64,000 bases of DNA from Marine Group I thaumarchaeote (GTDB lineage Archaea; Thermoproteota; Nitrososphaeria; Nitrososphaerales; Nitrosopumilaceae), in the NCBI GenBank assembly GCA_013390745.1, contig JACASX010000001.1, positions 1 to 64,000 on the forward strand. Reading direction: 5' to 3'. Positions 41,394-51,274 of the stretch are shown piece by piece. The notes below the pieces were generated by a model, which was given only the letters and a program-made list of their open reading frames with translations, did no database searches and was not told the DNA's origin. The position numbers and the translations under genes were made by a program. The first letter of the stretch is position 1. Every line of letters starts with the position of its first letter.

Positions 41394-42737
41394 ATGGCGT
41401 TGCAAGGCAAATCATGTTTAAAATGCATTAGTCACAAATGTGGAAAAGAGTATCCTATTCCAGTTTTTGAATTTAATTGTACATGTGGAAATCTTTTGGA
41501 TGTTAAATATAATGATACTCCATCGCAAAATCTCAAAGAAGTGTTTTATCAAAGAAGAAATCCACAGGGGAGTATATTTAATGAAAGTGGTGTATGGCGA
41601 TTTCGTGAACTATTAAATTTTTGTGAGATTGATACAGAAGATCTAACGCAGTGTTCACAACACTTGGTTTCACTTGATGGTGCTGAAGGAAGACAATCAA
41701 AACCATATCATATGTCAAAAGTTGCAAAATTTGTGGGAATTGAAAATGAAAAATTAATGTTACAACCAGAAGGCTACAATCCAAGTGGTTCATTTAAAGA
41801 TAATGGTATGTCTGCTGCTGTTACACACGCAAAATTAGTTGGAGCAAAAAAAATCATTTGTGCATCAACTGGTAATACTTCAGCTTCAGCAGGTATGTTT
41901 GCCGCAAATGAAAATATGGAATGTGACGTATATATTCCAGAAGGCGAAATCGCTCCAGGTAAACTTAGTCAAGCATATCAATTTGGTACACAATTGATAC
42001 ACGTTCAAGGAAATTTTGATGATGCATTCACTAAATCATTAACAGCTGCTAAAGAATCTGGTAGTTATACAGTAAATTCAATTAATCCATTTAGAATTGA
42101 GGGCCAAAAAACTATTCCATATCGTGCATTAGAATTTTTGGAATGGAAAACTCCTGATTGGATAGTTTATCCAGGCGGTGCACTTGGCAATACATCAAGC
42201 TGTGGAAAATGTTTAATGGAATTATATGAGTGGGGTTGGATTAAAAAAATTCCACGAATAGCTGTTATTAATGCTGAGGGTGCTAATACTTTGGATGTTT
42301 TATACAATGGAAAATTTGATGAGACAGAATTACGGTGGAATAATGGAAGTCCTAATACTGAATTAATTGAACGATACTACACTAAAATGAATGATGATGG
42401 GATACGACCAAAAACAAAGGCTACTGCAATACAAATTGGTAAACCATCTAACTTACTGAAGGGAATACGTGCGTTAGAATATACAGATGGAATTGTCATT
42501 AGTGTAACCGATAAAGAAATGTTGGATGGAATGTCAGTAGTAGGATTAAATGGTTTTGACTGTGAAATGGCTTCAGGTGCAGTTCCAGCTGGCATAAAGA
42601 AACTTCTTCACGAAAATATCATGAAGAAAGACGATGAAATTGTTGGCATTTTAACTGGAAGACAAAAAGAACCATTGTTGCCAATAAACTATCACAATGA
42701 ACCAACAAACCAGTTTGCGAGACCACCAAAACGATAA
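41394..42737 (+). CDS. thrC: Threonine synthase
   Basis: About 447 residues, PLP fold II. NPSGSFKDNGMSAA carries the PLP lysine, ASTGNTSASAG is the phosphate-binding region, and an N-terminal four-Cys ribbon (CLKC ... CTCG) is typical of archaeal ThrC. It makes threonine from O-phosphohomoserine. A TATA-like TTATCTTTAAAT about 25 bases upstream favours the ATG at 41394 over the TTG at 41376. Confidence 0.93.
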   Translation: MALQGKSCLKCISHKCGKEYPIPVFEFNCTCGNLLDVKYNDTPSQNLKEVFYQRRNPQGSIFNESGVWRFRELLNFCEIDTEDLTQCSQHLVSLDGAEGRQSKPYHMSKVAKFVGIENEKLMLQPEGYNPSGSFKDNGMSAAVTHAKLVGAKKIICASTGNTSASAGMFAANENMECDVYIPEGEIAPGKLSQAYQFGTQLIHVQGNFDDAFTKSLTAAKESGSYTVNSINPFRIEGQKTIPYRALEFLEWKTPDWIVYPGGALGNTSSCGKCLMELYEWGWIKKIPRIAVINAEGANTLDVLYNGKFDETELRWNNGSPNTELIERYYTKMNDDGIRPKTKATAIQIGKPSNLLKGIRALEYTDGIVISVTDKEMLDGMSVVGLNGFDCEMASGAVPAGIKKLLHENIMKKDDEIVGILTGRQKEPLLPINYHNEPTNQFARPPKR

Positions 42738-42868
42738 TTACATTTACGTGAATTCACCATAAATGTGAAACCTTAAAAGAACCTTTGATTAATTGTGAAC
42801 ATAAGAAAATGTGGTGTATTTTCAATTAATGACTAAGATCTTCGTCATCGGAGTTTGTAATTACTAAA

Positions 42869-44116
42869 ATGGACATTACGTATGAAATTAGCGTATTAAT
42901 CATTTTAATTGGTTTATCTGGATTTTTCAGCGGTCTAGAAGTAGCATTAGTTGGTGTTAGTCGCTCGAAAGTTAATCAGATGCTTAATCAAAAATTACCA
43001 GGTGCTACTGCACTTCACAAGCTAAAATCCAATCCGAGTAGGATGATGGCTAGTGTTAATCTTGGAAATAATTTGGTTAATGTTGCATCTACAGCATTAG
43101 CAACTAATATTGCATTAAAAATATTTGAAAACAATGGTTTAGCCATTGTAATTGGTGTAATGACATTTTTAATCCTAGTTTTTGGTGAAATAACTCCAAA
43201 AACATATTGCAATGCAAATGCAGCAAAAATCGCACTTAGATATAGTAGAGTATTACTTGCATTTAGTTATGCATTTTATCCGGTTGTATGGATTTTTGAA
43301 CAGATAACAAAGGGAATAATAAAATTAACAGGTAGTAGTCAAGAGCCACCTAGATTAACTGAAGAAGAAATTAAAGGTGTAATTGAACAAGGTCTTGAAG
43401 ATAATGCAATTGAAAAACAAGAAAGTAAATTAGTTCATGGCGCACTGAATTTCGATGATATTGTAATTCGTTCAGTCATGACCCCAAGAACCAAAATGTT
43501 TACACTAAACTCAAAAATGCTACTTTTTGAGGCATTACCACTAATCAACAAAAGTGGATTTTCCAGAATACCACTATATGGAAAAAATCATGATGAAATT
43601 ACAGGAATTGTTAATGTTAGAGATATTTTGAAATATTTAGAAATAGATGAAAAATTTGTTAATTTACAACAGCTCGCGAGAAAACCTATTTTTGTGTCTC
43701 AAGAAAAAAAAGTTAGTGATCTATTAAAAGAAATGCAGGGAAGAAAAGCTCACATGGCGATAGTTTTAGATGAATTTGAAGGAGTAGAAGGTTGCGTAAC
43801 ATTAGAAGATCTGGTAGAAGAAATTGTTGGTGAAATACATGATGAAACAGATGTAGCAAAATCAAATTTTCAAAAAGAAGGCGATGGTGTAATAATTACT
43901 AATGGTGATATTGAAATTGATGAAATTAATGAAATTTTTAGAACAGATATTCCTCCAGGTGACGATTACGCTTCGCTTAGTGGTTTATTACATGAGAAAT
44001 TACGTGATATTCCAAAAGAAGGTGATAAAATAGTTATAGGCTCGCTTCGTATTATTGTAGAAAAGGTTCTGGGTAACAAACCTGAAAAAATCAGAATTGA
44101 AAAAGTTGTAATTTAA
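42869..44116 (+). CDS. CNNM/CorC-family membrane transporter (DUF21-CBS-CorC_HlyC)
   Basis: 415 residues. An N-terminal DUF21 domain with about four membrane helices (1-150) begins GFFSGLEVALVGVSRSKV. A CBS pair (about 190-310; VMTPRTKMF, HMAIVLDEFEG) and a C-terminal CorC_HlyC domain follow. The family is linked to magnesium efflux or homeostasis. It converges with gap, overlapping by 4 bases. Confidence 0.9.
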   Translation: MDITYEISVLIILIGLSGFFSGLEVALVGVSRSKVNQMLNQKLPGATALHKLKSNPSRMMASVNLGNNLVNVASTALATNIALKIFENNGLAIVIGVMTFLILVFGEITPKTYCNANAAKIALRYSRVLLAFSYAFYPVVWIFEQITKGIIKLTGSSQEPPRLTEEEIKGVIEQGLEDNAIEKQESKLVHGALNFDDIVIRSVMTPRTKMFTLNSKMLLFEALPLINKSGFSRIPLYGKNHDEITGIVNVRDILKYLEIDEKFVNLQQLARKPIFVSQEKKVSDLLKEMQGRKAHMAIVLDEFEGVEGCVTLEDLVEEIVGEIHDETDVAKSNFQKEGDGVIITNGDIEIDEINEIFRTDIPPGDDYASLSGLLHEKLRDIPKEGDKIVIGSLRIIVEKVLGNKPEKIRIEKVVI

Positions 44117-45165
44117 TCTTTTTTTGAAAAATGTTCTTCTAGCAATTTTTTCTTTTGATCCATATTGAACAATTTTTCTGTCCGTTTTAGCGCATCTTTA
44201 TAATCACGCTGAAATAGCATTGCCTGCAATAACATATAATTTTCTGGGATTACAATGCCTGTTTGATCATCAGAGTACATTAATTGAATTGTATCCCCCG
44301 TGGACGTAGTCATGTTAGCATGAATATGTAGCATATTTGTATCCTTAAAACTAAATTTTGTAGATTCAGCAAAGTCACGAATATCTTTTGTTCCCTTAGC
44401 TGTCCATAGAATTGCAACGCCATATTCGTTCTTAAATAATTCGTGAATTTCATTTGAAGTTGGAGCATTTCCATTGAAACGTATATCCATAATATGTAAA
44501 TGCATTTGTTTAGTGGGCACTTTAATTGCTCTAACAAATAACGGCACATCATTTCCAAAATATGCTTTTACATCAGTTGCATGATGTGGCTGTTCTGTCA
44601 TTTCAATAGTATCAACAGTTTGTTTATCAGTTTGTTCAAGGTCAGCCCATCTTCTTATTAATGTTGCATCAAATCGTGCTAACTTATCAGCATATTTTTC
44701 TCTTAATGGATTTAGAATTCTACCCATTCCAGTTACATTACAGCTTCCTTGCATAACGTATTTTTTATTAAATGCCTCAGTATAGTTTACTCTAGAATTA
44801 AAAAGAATGTCAGCTACTGCATTATCATTAAATATTGTTTCACCACCCTGAAAAATAGCCTTAATACCCTTTGGTTCGTAAATATTTTTTTTATTAACGA
44901 ATCCATTACCACCAGGTGAAGCATCTATTACTAAATCACAGTTATCTATTACAGATTCAATTGAGCCCGAAATATCATAATTTTTGAAATTATCAATTTT
45001 ATCTCCAGGAACATAAACAGAAAATCCATCATTAATAACATGCTGCACTTTTTCATTTGAGGAATGTTTTCCAATTCCCACTACATCTATGTCAGGATCA
45101 TCCTTGATAAATTTTGTAATACGGCTACCAATTGATCCATATCCATTTACAAAAACTTTCTTCAT
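44113..45165 (-). CDS. gap: Type II (archaeal) glyceraldehyde-3-phosphate dehydrogenase
   Basis: 350 residues. VNGYGSIGSRI is the NAD(P)-binding start and QGSCNVTGMGR holds the catalytic cysteine. The archaeal type II enzyme is distant from bacterial GAPDH. In autotrophic thaumarchaea it serves mainly gluconeogenesis. The C-terminal 25 residues are a charged helix. Confidence 0.93.
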   Translation of the reverse strand: MKKVFVNGYGSIGSRITKFIKDDPDIDVVGIGKHSSNEKVQHVINDGFSVYVPGDKIDNFKNYDISGSIESVIDNCDLVIDASPGGNGFVNKKNIYEPKGIKAIFQGGETIFNDNAVADILFNSRVNYTEAFNKKYVMQGSCNVTGMGRILNPLREKYADKLARFDATLIRRWADLEQTDKQTVDTIEMTEQPHHATDVKAYFGNDVPLFVRAIKVPTKQMHLHIMDIRFNGNAPTSNEIHELFKNEYGVAILWTAKGTKDIRDFAESTKFSFKDTNMLHIHANMTTSTGDTIQLMYSDDQTGIVIPENYMLLQAMLFQRDYKDALKRTEKLFNMDQKKKLLEEHFSKKD

Positions 45166-45303
45166 AATTATTTTCAGAGACTGTCATTTATTTACATACT
45201 GTATGCTTAACGATCCATAATCTATAAGTTAGAAATTATTGGTAATTTTGATTTTTTAGACGTATAATAAAGACCTAAATCCTCATGATTTTTTATTGCA
45301 ACC

Positions 45304-46158
45304 ATGGAACCTGATTCAAAACTACCATCAAATGATAATATACCAAGCTTTTTTTCTAATGACGATAAAAATACTGAAGAATTATCTCATAAAAAAAATG
45401 ATATAACTAATTCAGTTGAATCTACATCAAAAAAATCACAGAGAACATCTAATCGAACTGTTCATTGGCCATCACTTGGAATTGGGGCTGGAATTGCCAT
45501 TGCTTGTATTTTTTGTGGTGTATTATTGGTAAATATGATTAACACAGAATCTACACAAGTTTTAGATGAAATTACAATAAATGAAATTACAACAACAAAA
45601 AAACCTACAATTGCATCATTTTATGACAATGCATCACCAATCTTAGGTGATCTAAATGCGCCGCTTACTATGGTTGAGTTTGGTGACTATCAATGTACAT
45701 TTTGTAAAAAATTTTTCCATGAAACAGAGGAATCTATTATAACAAATTATGTTAAAACTGGAAAAGTGAAGATGCTGTTTAAAGATTTCATAGTGGTTAA
45801 TGAGGATTCTGTAAATGCAGCTAGTGCTGCGCATTGTGCAAATGATCAAGAAATGTTTTGGCAGTATCACTCAACTTTATATAATAATTGGGATGGTGAG
45901 GGAACTGGATGGGCATCTTCTGAACAACTTCATAAGTTTGCATCTACATTAGGTTTAGACATGGATCAATTTTCAGAATGTATGTCTAAATCAAAATGGA
46001 AAGAATTAGTTGATTCAAGCCATGCAGATGGTCGTACATTAGGTGTTGATGCAACACCAACATTTTTTATCATCGATCAAAATAATAAAGTACTAAAAAT
46101 TACTGGTGCACAACGTTATGATGTGTTTCAGGAAGTGTTTGATTCATTACTTGAATGA
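45304..46158 (+). CDS. Membrane-anchored DsbA-like thioredoxin-fold protein
   Basis: 284 residues. A Ser/Lys-rich cytoplasmic head (1-55), one membrane helix (about 57-78), then an external DsbA domain with active site C131-T-F-C134 and the cis-proline loop DATPTFFI. It probably forms or isomerises disulfides in exported proteins, such as copper proteins and S-layer, outside the membrane. Several DsbA paralogues are usual in this group. Confidence 0.9.
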   Translation: MEPDSKLPSNDNIPSFFSNDDKNTEELSHKKNDITNSVESTSKKSQRTSNRTVHWPSLGIGAGIAIACIFCGVLLVNMINTESTQVLDEITINEITTTKKPTIASFYDNASPILGDLNAPLTMVEFGDYQCTFCKKFFHETEESIITNYVKTGKVKMLFKDFIVVNEDSVNAASAAHCANDQEMFWQYHSTLYNNWDGEGTGWASSEQLHKFASTLGLDMDQFSECMSKSKWKELVDSSHADGRTLGVDATPTFFIIDQNNKVLKITGAQRYDVFQEVFDSLLE

Positions 46159-46259
46159 TAGTAATTTTCAGAAAAATTAACATTGATCTAAAAATTTGTT
46201 AATAAGATCTGAAAAAATTAACAGGAAATGTATATATTCCAAGTTCGAAAGGCTAGCTC

Positions 46260-47654
46260 ATGGCAGCAGGTATAGATGATATCGCAATTTACATTCCTAG
46301 ACTTTATCTTGATGCAAGTGATTTTGCTAAAGCAAGAGGTCTAGATCCAGAAAAATTAGAGCGTGGATTAGGAATTGGTCAAATGGCCATTGTTGATACA
46401 AATCAGGATCCAGCATGTCTTGCGGCAAACGCTTGTCTAAGAGTTATGCAAAAAAACAAACTAACGCCTGATGAAATTGGCCGATTGTATGTTGCAACTG
46501 AATCAGCATTTGACGAATCGAAGGCTATGAATTCGTATGTAATAGGAATGTTAGAGCAGGTTTACGGTAAAGATACTTTTGGACACTGCGGTGGAATTGA
46601 ATGTAAATTTGCCTGCGTTAGCGGTTCATATGCATTATATGATAATACTAATTGGATTAGGGCCGGTGAGGCTGAAGGTAAGTATGCACTAGTTGTTGTT
46701 TCAGACATTGCAAAATATGACTTGGGTTCAAGCGGTGAAGTAACTCAGGGTGCAGGTGCTATAGCAATGCTATTGAATGATAATCCTAGATTATTATCAT
46801 TTGATCCTAAAGTTACAGCAACATCAATCAAGAACGAGTATGATTTTTACAGACCATTTGGAAAAGAAACGCCAATTGTACATGGACAATATTCTAACCT
46901 TCTTTATCTAATTCAAGTAAAAAATGCACTAATAGATTATAAAAGGAAAGTGAAAGAAACAGGATTAATCAAACTAAAGGATGGTGAGACCATTCTTGAT
47001 CATATTGATTATCTAAACATGCATCTTCCATACAGTAACATGGGTAAAAAAGCTCTTGCTTATCTTGTTAGACATGAATGGAGAGATTTACCAAGATGGA
47101 AAAAAATTATTGAAGAGATAGGAATGGAAGAGCCAATTCCAAAAGATCCACGTGGAACAATTGAATCAGTACTTCAGGACGCAGATTTTATGACTAAAGA
47201 TCACCAATTTACAAAATTATTTACAAGTACCGAAATATATGCTGAACTTTATGAATCAAAACTTGCTAGCTCCCTAATTGCATCTAAAATGATTGGTAAT
47301 TTGTATACTGCATCATTATATCTTGGATTTAGAAGTAGCTTAGAATTTGAATACCAAAAGGGAGTTGACATGAATGGGAAGCGTGTAGGATTTTGTTCTT
47401 ACGGAAGTGGGGCTAGTGCCATGATCTTTAGTGGTGTAATACAACCTGAATATGAACAAGTTGTAAAAGATATGAACCTTGAAGCAGAACTTGGACCAAG
47501 AACTAAGCTGTCTCTAGATGAATACGAAGAACTTCATGAAAATAAGCGTACATATGAAGAAAATATCCGTTCAGCAAACAAAGAGTTCGTTATAGTTGAT
47601 GTAAAAACATCAGCTGAAAGTAGAGGTGAACGTCATTATGCCTTTGTTGATTAA
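46260..47654 (+). CDS. Hydroxymethylglutaryl-CoA synthase (long form)
   Basis: 464 residues. C119 in ECKFACVSGS is the catalytic cysteine, TESAFDE has the catalytic Glu, and HLPYSNMGKKA the catalytic His. It condenses acetoacetyl-CoA and acetyl-CoA for the mevalonate pathway to archaeal lipids. It is about 110 residues longer than the usual archaeal enzyme (about 350) and nearer the bacterial/eukaryotic size. No DUF35 gene is adjacent; the thiolase-DUF35 pair is at 37.2 kb. Confidence 0.9.
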   Translation: MAAGIDDIAIYIPRLYLDASDFAKARGLDPEKLERGLGIGQMAIVDTNQDPACLAANACLRVMQKNKLTPDEIGRLYVATESAFDESKAMNSYVIGMLEQVYGKDTFGHCGGIECKFACVSGSYALYDNTNWIRAGEAEGKYALVVVSDIAKYDLGSSGEVTQGAGAIAMLLNDNPRLLSFDPKVTATSIKNEYDFYRPFGKETPIVHGQYSNLLYLIQVKNALIDYKRKVKETGLIKLKDGETILDHIDYLNMHLPYSNMGKKALAYLVRHEWRDLPRWKKIIEEIGMEEPIPKDPRGTIESVLQDADFMTKDHQFTKLFTSTEIYAELYESKLASSLIASKMIGNLYTASLYLGFRSSLEFEYQKGVDMNGKRVGFCSYGSGASAMIFSGVIQPEYEQVVKDMNLEAELGPRTKLSLDEYEELHENKRTYEENIRSANKEFVIVDVKTSAESRGERHYAFVD

Positions 47655-47659
47655 ATCTG

Positions 47660-48208
47660 ATGAGTGAAAGTTCACCCATTAAAGATGCATTATACGCAAA
47701 GATAGAGGACGTCGGGCAAGAACAAATACACCAATTATTGTTAAACGGTAAGTTTTCAGAATTATTTGAAAAAATTTACGAACCAGTTATTCAAAGTGTA
47801 CATAATATAGAAGAATATGAAAAACATGGGACATTAGCAGAAAGCCTAACACATTATCTGTTTACAGAGATGTTAATTCCTAGTCAACGAAAAATTACTT
47901 TTAAAAATATAGAACTAGACATGATAATTCCAAATACAGAAGAATTACAAAAAAATAGTCATAATACGATAATGATATTTTTTGTTAAAACATCCAATAT
48001 TGAAGAAATAAAACAAAGAATTCAAGATATAAAGAAAATTCAGAAAGAGGATCTAAACATATGGATTATTTCAAAAGATCATATTGAAATTCCACAATCT
48101 ACATACATAACAGAAAAAGAGTCTTTTGGTAAATTTTTGAAAAATGCTCAAAATTTTATTAAAACAAAGAAGATGAATAAACTAAATATTTTCAAGACCA
48201 AGGTTTGA
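47660..48208 (+). CDS. Hypothetical protein
   Basis: 182 residues, soluble. The region ELDMIIPNTEELQKNSHNTIM followed by an alternating beta/alpha stretch could be a restriction-like or receiver-like fold, but key residues are not clear. It starts 6 bases after HMG-CoA synthase and its 3' end overlaps bioD on the other strand by 27 bases. Confidence 0.6.
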   Translation: MSESSPIKDALYAKIEDVGQEQIHQLLLNGKFSELFEKIYEPVIQSVHNIEEYEKHGTLAESLTHYLFTEMLIPSQRKITFKNIELDMIIPNTEELQKNSHNTIMIFFVKTSNIEEIKQRIQDIKKIQKEDLNIWIISKDHIEIPQSTYITEKESFGKFLKNAQNFIKTKKMNKLNIFKTKV

Positions 48209-48880
48209 CATATCAACAAAATTTGGAAAATTTTCAACATACGATTCAATGGTAAATGAATGATTGTATGGAATTGCACCAAAAACTTTGCGCCCAGTTA
48301 GACCAAAGATTTGATGCTTCAAATTAGTTAACTCATATCCGTCAGAAACATTTTGATTTACCAAAAATCCTTTTAAATTCAAATTTTTTTGTCGTACATG
48401 CTCGTATGTCAACATGAAATGATTTACAGCACCGATTTTAGAACCAGTTACAATGAATGAACTCAATTGTAAATCAGAAATCAGATCAGAAACAAAATAA
48501 TTTTTAGATATAGGAGTCATAATTCCACCGATTCCTTCTACAATTACAACATCATGTATTGAAGCAAGTTGTTTGTATGATTCAATTACCTTGGAGATGT
48601 CAATTTCAAGATTAAGTTGTTTAGATGCATCATATGGAGAAGTAGGAATTTCAAAATAATATGGATTTACAAGATCAACAGGATCTTTTACTCCCGAATA
48701 TTTCATTAAAATTTCAACATCCTTGGATACAGAATCAGGTGTTGCCTTGTAACCAGATGCAAAAGGCTTCATCACACCAACATCTACATCAATATCACGA
48801 AGATGTTTAGATATTGAAGCACTGACACATGTTTTTCCAACATCAGTATCAGTTCCAGTAACAAAAAAAGAATTCATCAT
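48182..48880 (-). CDS. bioD: Dethiobiotin synthetase
   Basis: 232 residues. The P-loop is VTGTDTDVGKTCVSAS, MKPFASG binds substrate, and VEGIGGIMTPI is the second conserved loop. It closes the ureido ring of dethiobiotin with ATP and CO2. It overlaps bioA by 4 bases (ATGA), so bioA-bioD form an operon divergent from bioB-bioF. Confidence 0.93.
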   Translation of the reverse strand: MMNSFFVTGTDTDVGKTCVSASISKHLRDIDVDVGVMKPFASGYKATPDSVSKDVEILMKYSGVKDPVDLVNPYYFEIPTSPYDASKQLNLEIDISKVIESYKQLASIHDVVIVEGIGGIMTPISKNYFVSDLISDLQLSSFIVTGSKIGAVNHFMLTYEHVRQKNLNLKGFLVNQNVSDGYELTNLKHQIFGLTGRKVFGAIPYNHSFTIESYVENFPNFVDMSNLGLENI

Positions 48881-50223
48881 AATTTCCTAGATATTGATTT
48901 GATTGTACATATGGTTCCATCAATTAGAAAGTTAAGATCTTTTTGAGATATCGCTAATGGAGGAACGAGCATTATGGTATTTCCAAGTGTTCGGAAATAG
49001 ATTTGATGTTTTCTACCTTCATCAAATACTAATTTGTTAATGGATGTTTTAGATGAAATAGGTTTGTTTGAGTTTTTGTTTTGAACAAGATCAATTCCCA
49101 TAACCATTCCCTTATGACGAATTTCTCCCACAATATCTAAATTAGAAATATCATTAATTTTATTTTCAAAAACCTTAGATGTTTTTTGAATTTTTTCAAT
49201 TAGATGGTATTTTTCATACAATTCAATATTTTTTAGAGATAATGCAGCAGCTATGGGATTTCCAGTATAGGTATGACCATGAAAAAGATGTTTGAATTCA
49301 GAGAACTTACCAAGAAAAGAATCATTAATTTTCTTCGTGGTTAAAGTTGCAGCAAATGTTTGATATCCCCCAGTAAGCATTTTTCCAAACGAAACAATAT
49401 CAGGAATAGAGTTTTGAGATTGATATTCAACCATAGATCCTAGTCTGCCAAAACCAGTTGCAATTTCATCTAAGACAAATAAAACATCATTTTTTTTGCA
49501 TATCTGAGATATCTTTTTTTGGAAAGTTTTAGGATAAATTATTACACCCCCAGCCATCTGTGCACCACTTTCCATAACAAATGCAGCAATAGAATTATCT
49601 TTTTTTAGTTTATCTTCAATTTTTGATAGACAGTATTCTTCATATTCCTTAGAAGACATTTTTTTGTGAGTTCCAGCAAATATAGTTCTTGGAACAGGAA
49701 ATTGTATAGTTGAAAATAATTTTGAACGGAATTTTGAGAAAAATTCAGGCACATATCCTACAGACATTGCACCAAAAGTATCACCGTGATATCCATTTTC
49801 CAGAGTGGCAATATTTGTTTTTTTATTTTCCCCAACATTATTCCAATATTGCAATGCAATTTTTATAGCAACTTCCATGGCAGTTGATCCATTATCAGAA
49901 AAAAAAACTTGAGTCATGTTTGGAGACAATTTTATTAATTTTTTAGCAAGTGATTCAGAGGGTTCATTTGTAAGATTGAATAATGGTGCATGTTGAAGTT
50001 TTTTTGTTTGCTTAATGATTGCATTAACCAACTCTTTTTTGGAATGCCCCCAAACGTTACACCACATACTTGCAACACCATCAAGTAACCTATTCCCATC
50101 TTCATCAATCAACCACATTCCTTCACCACGAACAATTTTTGGAAATTTGTTCCATTCTGACATCTGTGTATTTGGATGCCACAAATGATTCTGGTTTTTC
50201 ATTACTGCACAAATATTATTCAT
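48877..50223 (-). CDS. bioA: Adenosylmethionine-8-amino-7-oxononanoate transaminase
   Basis: 448 residues, class III PLP aminotransferase. HLWHPNTQM is the BioA-type opening, LDEIATGFGR the PLP-ring segment, and SFGKMLTGGY holds the PLP lysine. It makes DAPA from KAPA. First gene of bioA-bioD; the 70-base gap to bioB holds both promoters. Confidence 0.95.
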   Translation of the reverse strand: MNNICAVMKNQNHLWHPNTQMSEWNKFPKIVRGEGMWLIDEDGNRLLDGVASMWCNVWGHSKKELVNAIIKQTKKLQHAPLFNLTNEPSESLAKKLIKLSPNMTQVFFSDNGSTAMEVAIKIALQYWNNVGENKKTNIATLENGYHGDTFGAMSVGYVPEFFSKFRSKLFSTIQFPVPRTIFAGTHKKMSSKEYEEYCLSKIEDKLKKDNSIAAFVMESGAQMAGGVIIYPKTFQKKISQICKKNDVLFVLDEIATGFGRLGSMVEYQSQNSIPDIVSFGKMLTGGYQTFAATLTTKKINDSFLGKFSEFKHLFHGHTYTGNPIAAALSLKNIELYEKYHLIEKIQKTSKVFENKINDISNLDIVGEIRHKGMVMGIDLVQNKNSNKPISSKTSINKLVFDEGRKHQIYFRTLGNTIMLVPPLAISQKDLNFLIDGTICTIKSISRKL

Positions 50224-50293
50224 TACTAATAATAGTTAACCTCAACAAATATTTTGGTTAACGCTTAATTATGTATCAAAATTAAAAAAATCA

Positions 50294-51274
50294 ATGTCTG
50301 AAAAACGTGAACTGATATTAAAATACCGTAATGATGTTGTGAATGACAAAAAACTAACAAGATCTACTATATCTGAATTATTTAATATTAATAATAAATT
50401 CCTTCTAAATTTATCAGATGCAGCAAACTACATAACAAGACATTTTCATGGTTCAGAAGTTGATATTGAGGAATTAGCAAATATTAAAAAAAATTTTTGT
50501 AGTGAAGATTGTACATTTTGTTCACAATCAGCATTCTTTAATACAAAAATTACTGGATATGAGCTTCCACCACCAGAAGAAATAGTTGAACAGGCACTAA
50601 ATGCAAAAAATGATGGTGCTGGTTCATTTTGTCTTGTTGCTGCATGGAGAGAACCTAGCATACTTGATTTCAAAAAGGTGTGTGTAATTATTGAAGAGAT
50701 TAATAAAAAAGTTGGAATTTCAGTTGAATGTAGTCTTGGGTTTTTAACTGATGAACAAGCTAAAACACTAAAGAAACTTCAAGTAAAACGATATAACCAT
50801 AACCTGGAGACATCACGTAGCAAATTCCCAGAAATTTGTACAACTCATACATATGATGATAGAATAAAAACACTAAAAATTGCCAGAAACGCTGGTTTAG
50901 AACTTTGCACCGGTGGGATAATTGGTATTGGCGAAACTAGAAAACAGCGTGAAGAACTAATTTTTGAAATTTCAGAATTAAAGCCTGAAGAAGTTACTGT
51001 AAATATGTTGGTTCCAATGCCAGGCACACCATTAGAACTTCAGACACAATTAGATATTACAGAGATCTTGAGGGTCTTTAGTACACTAAGGTTTCTTTTA
51101 CCAAAATCAATAATCAAAATTTCTGGCGGCCGTGAAGTAAACCTAAAAGACGATGGGCAAAAATTACTGCTTAGTGGAGCAAATGGAATAATCAGTGCTG
51201 GATATCTAACAATGGGTGGTAATACGATAAAAAAAGACATCAAAATGATTAATGAGATAAATCTTGAAACATAA
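50294..51274 (+). CDS. bioB: Biotin synthase (radical SAM)
   Basis: 326 residues. The radical-SAM cluster motif is C69-x3-C73-x2-C76 (CSEDCTFCSQ). YNHNLETSRSKFPEIC and the GGREVNLKD segment match BioB. It inserts sulfur into dethiobiotin. It overlaps bioF by 11 bases. Confidence 0.95.
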   Translation: MSEKRELILKYRNDVVNDKKLTRSTISELFNINNKFLLNLSDAANYITRHFHGSEVDIEELANIKKNFCSEDCTFCSQSAFFNTKITGYELPPPEEIVEQALNAKNDGAGSFCLVAAWREPSILDFKKVCVIIEEINKKVGISVECSLGFLTDEQAKTLKKLQVKRYNHNLETSRSKFPEICTTHTYDDRIKTLKIARNAGLELCTGGIIGIGETRKQREELIFEISELKPEEVTVNMLVPMPGTPLELQTQLDITEILRVFSTLRFLLPKSIIKISGGREVNLKDDGQKLLLSGANGIISAGYLTMGGNTIKKDIKMINEINLET

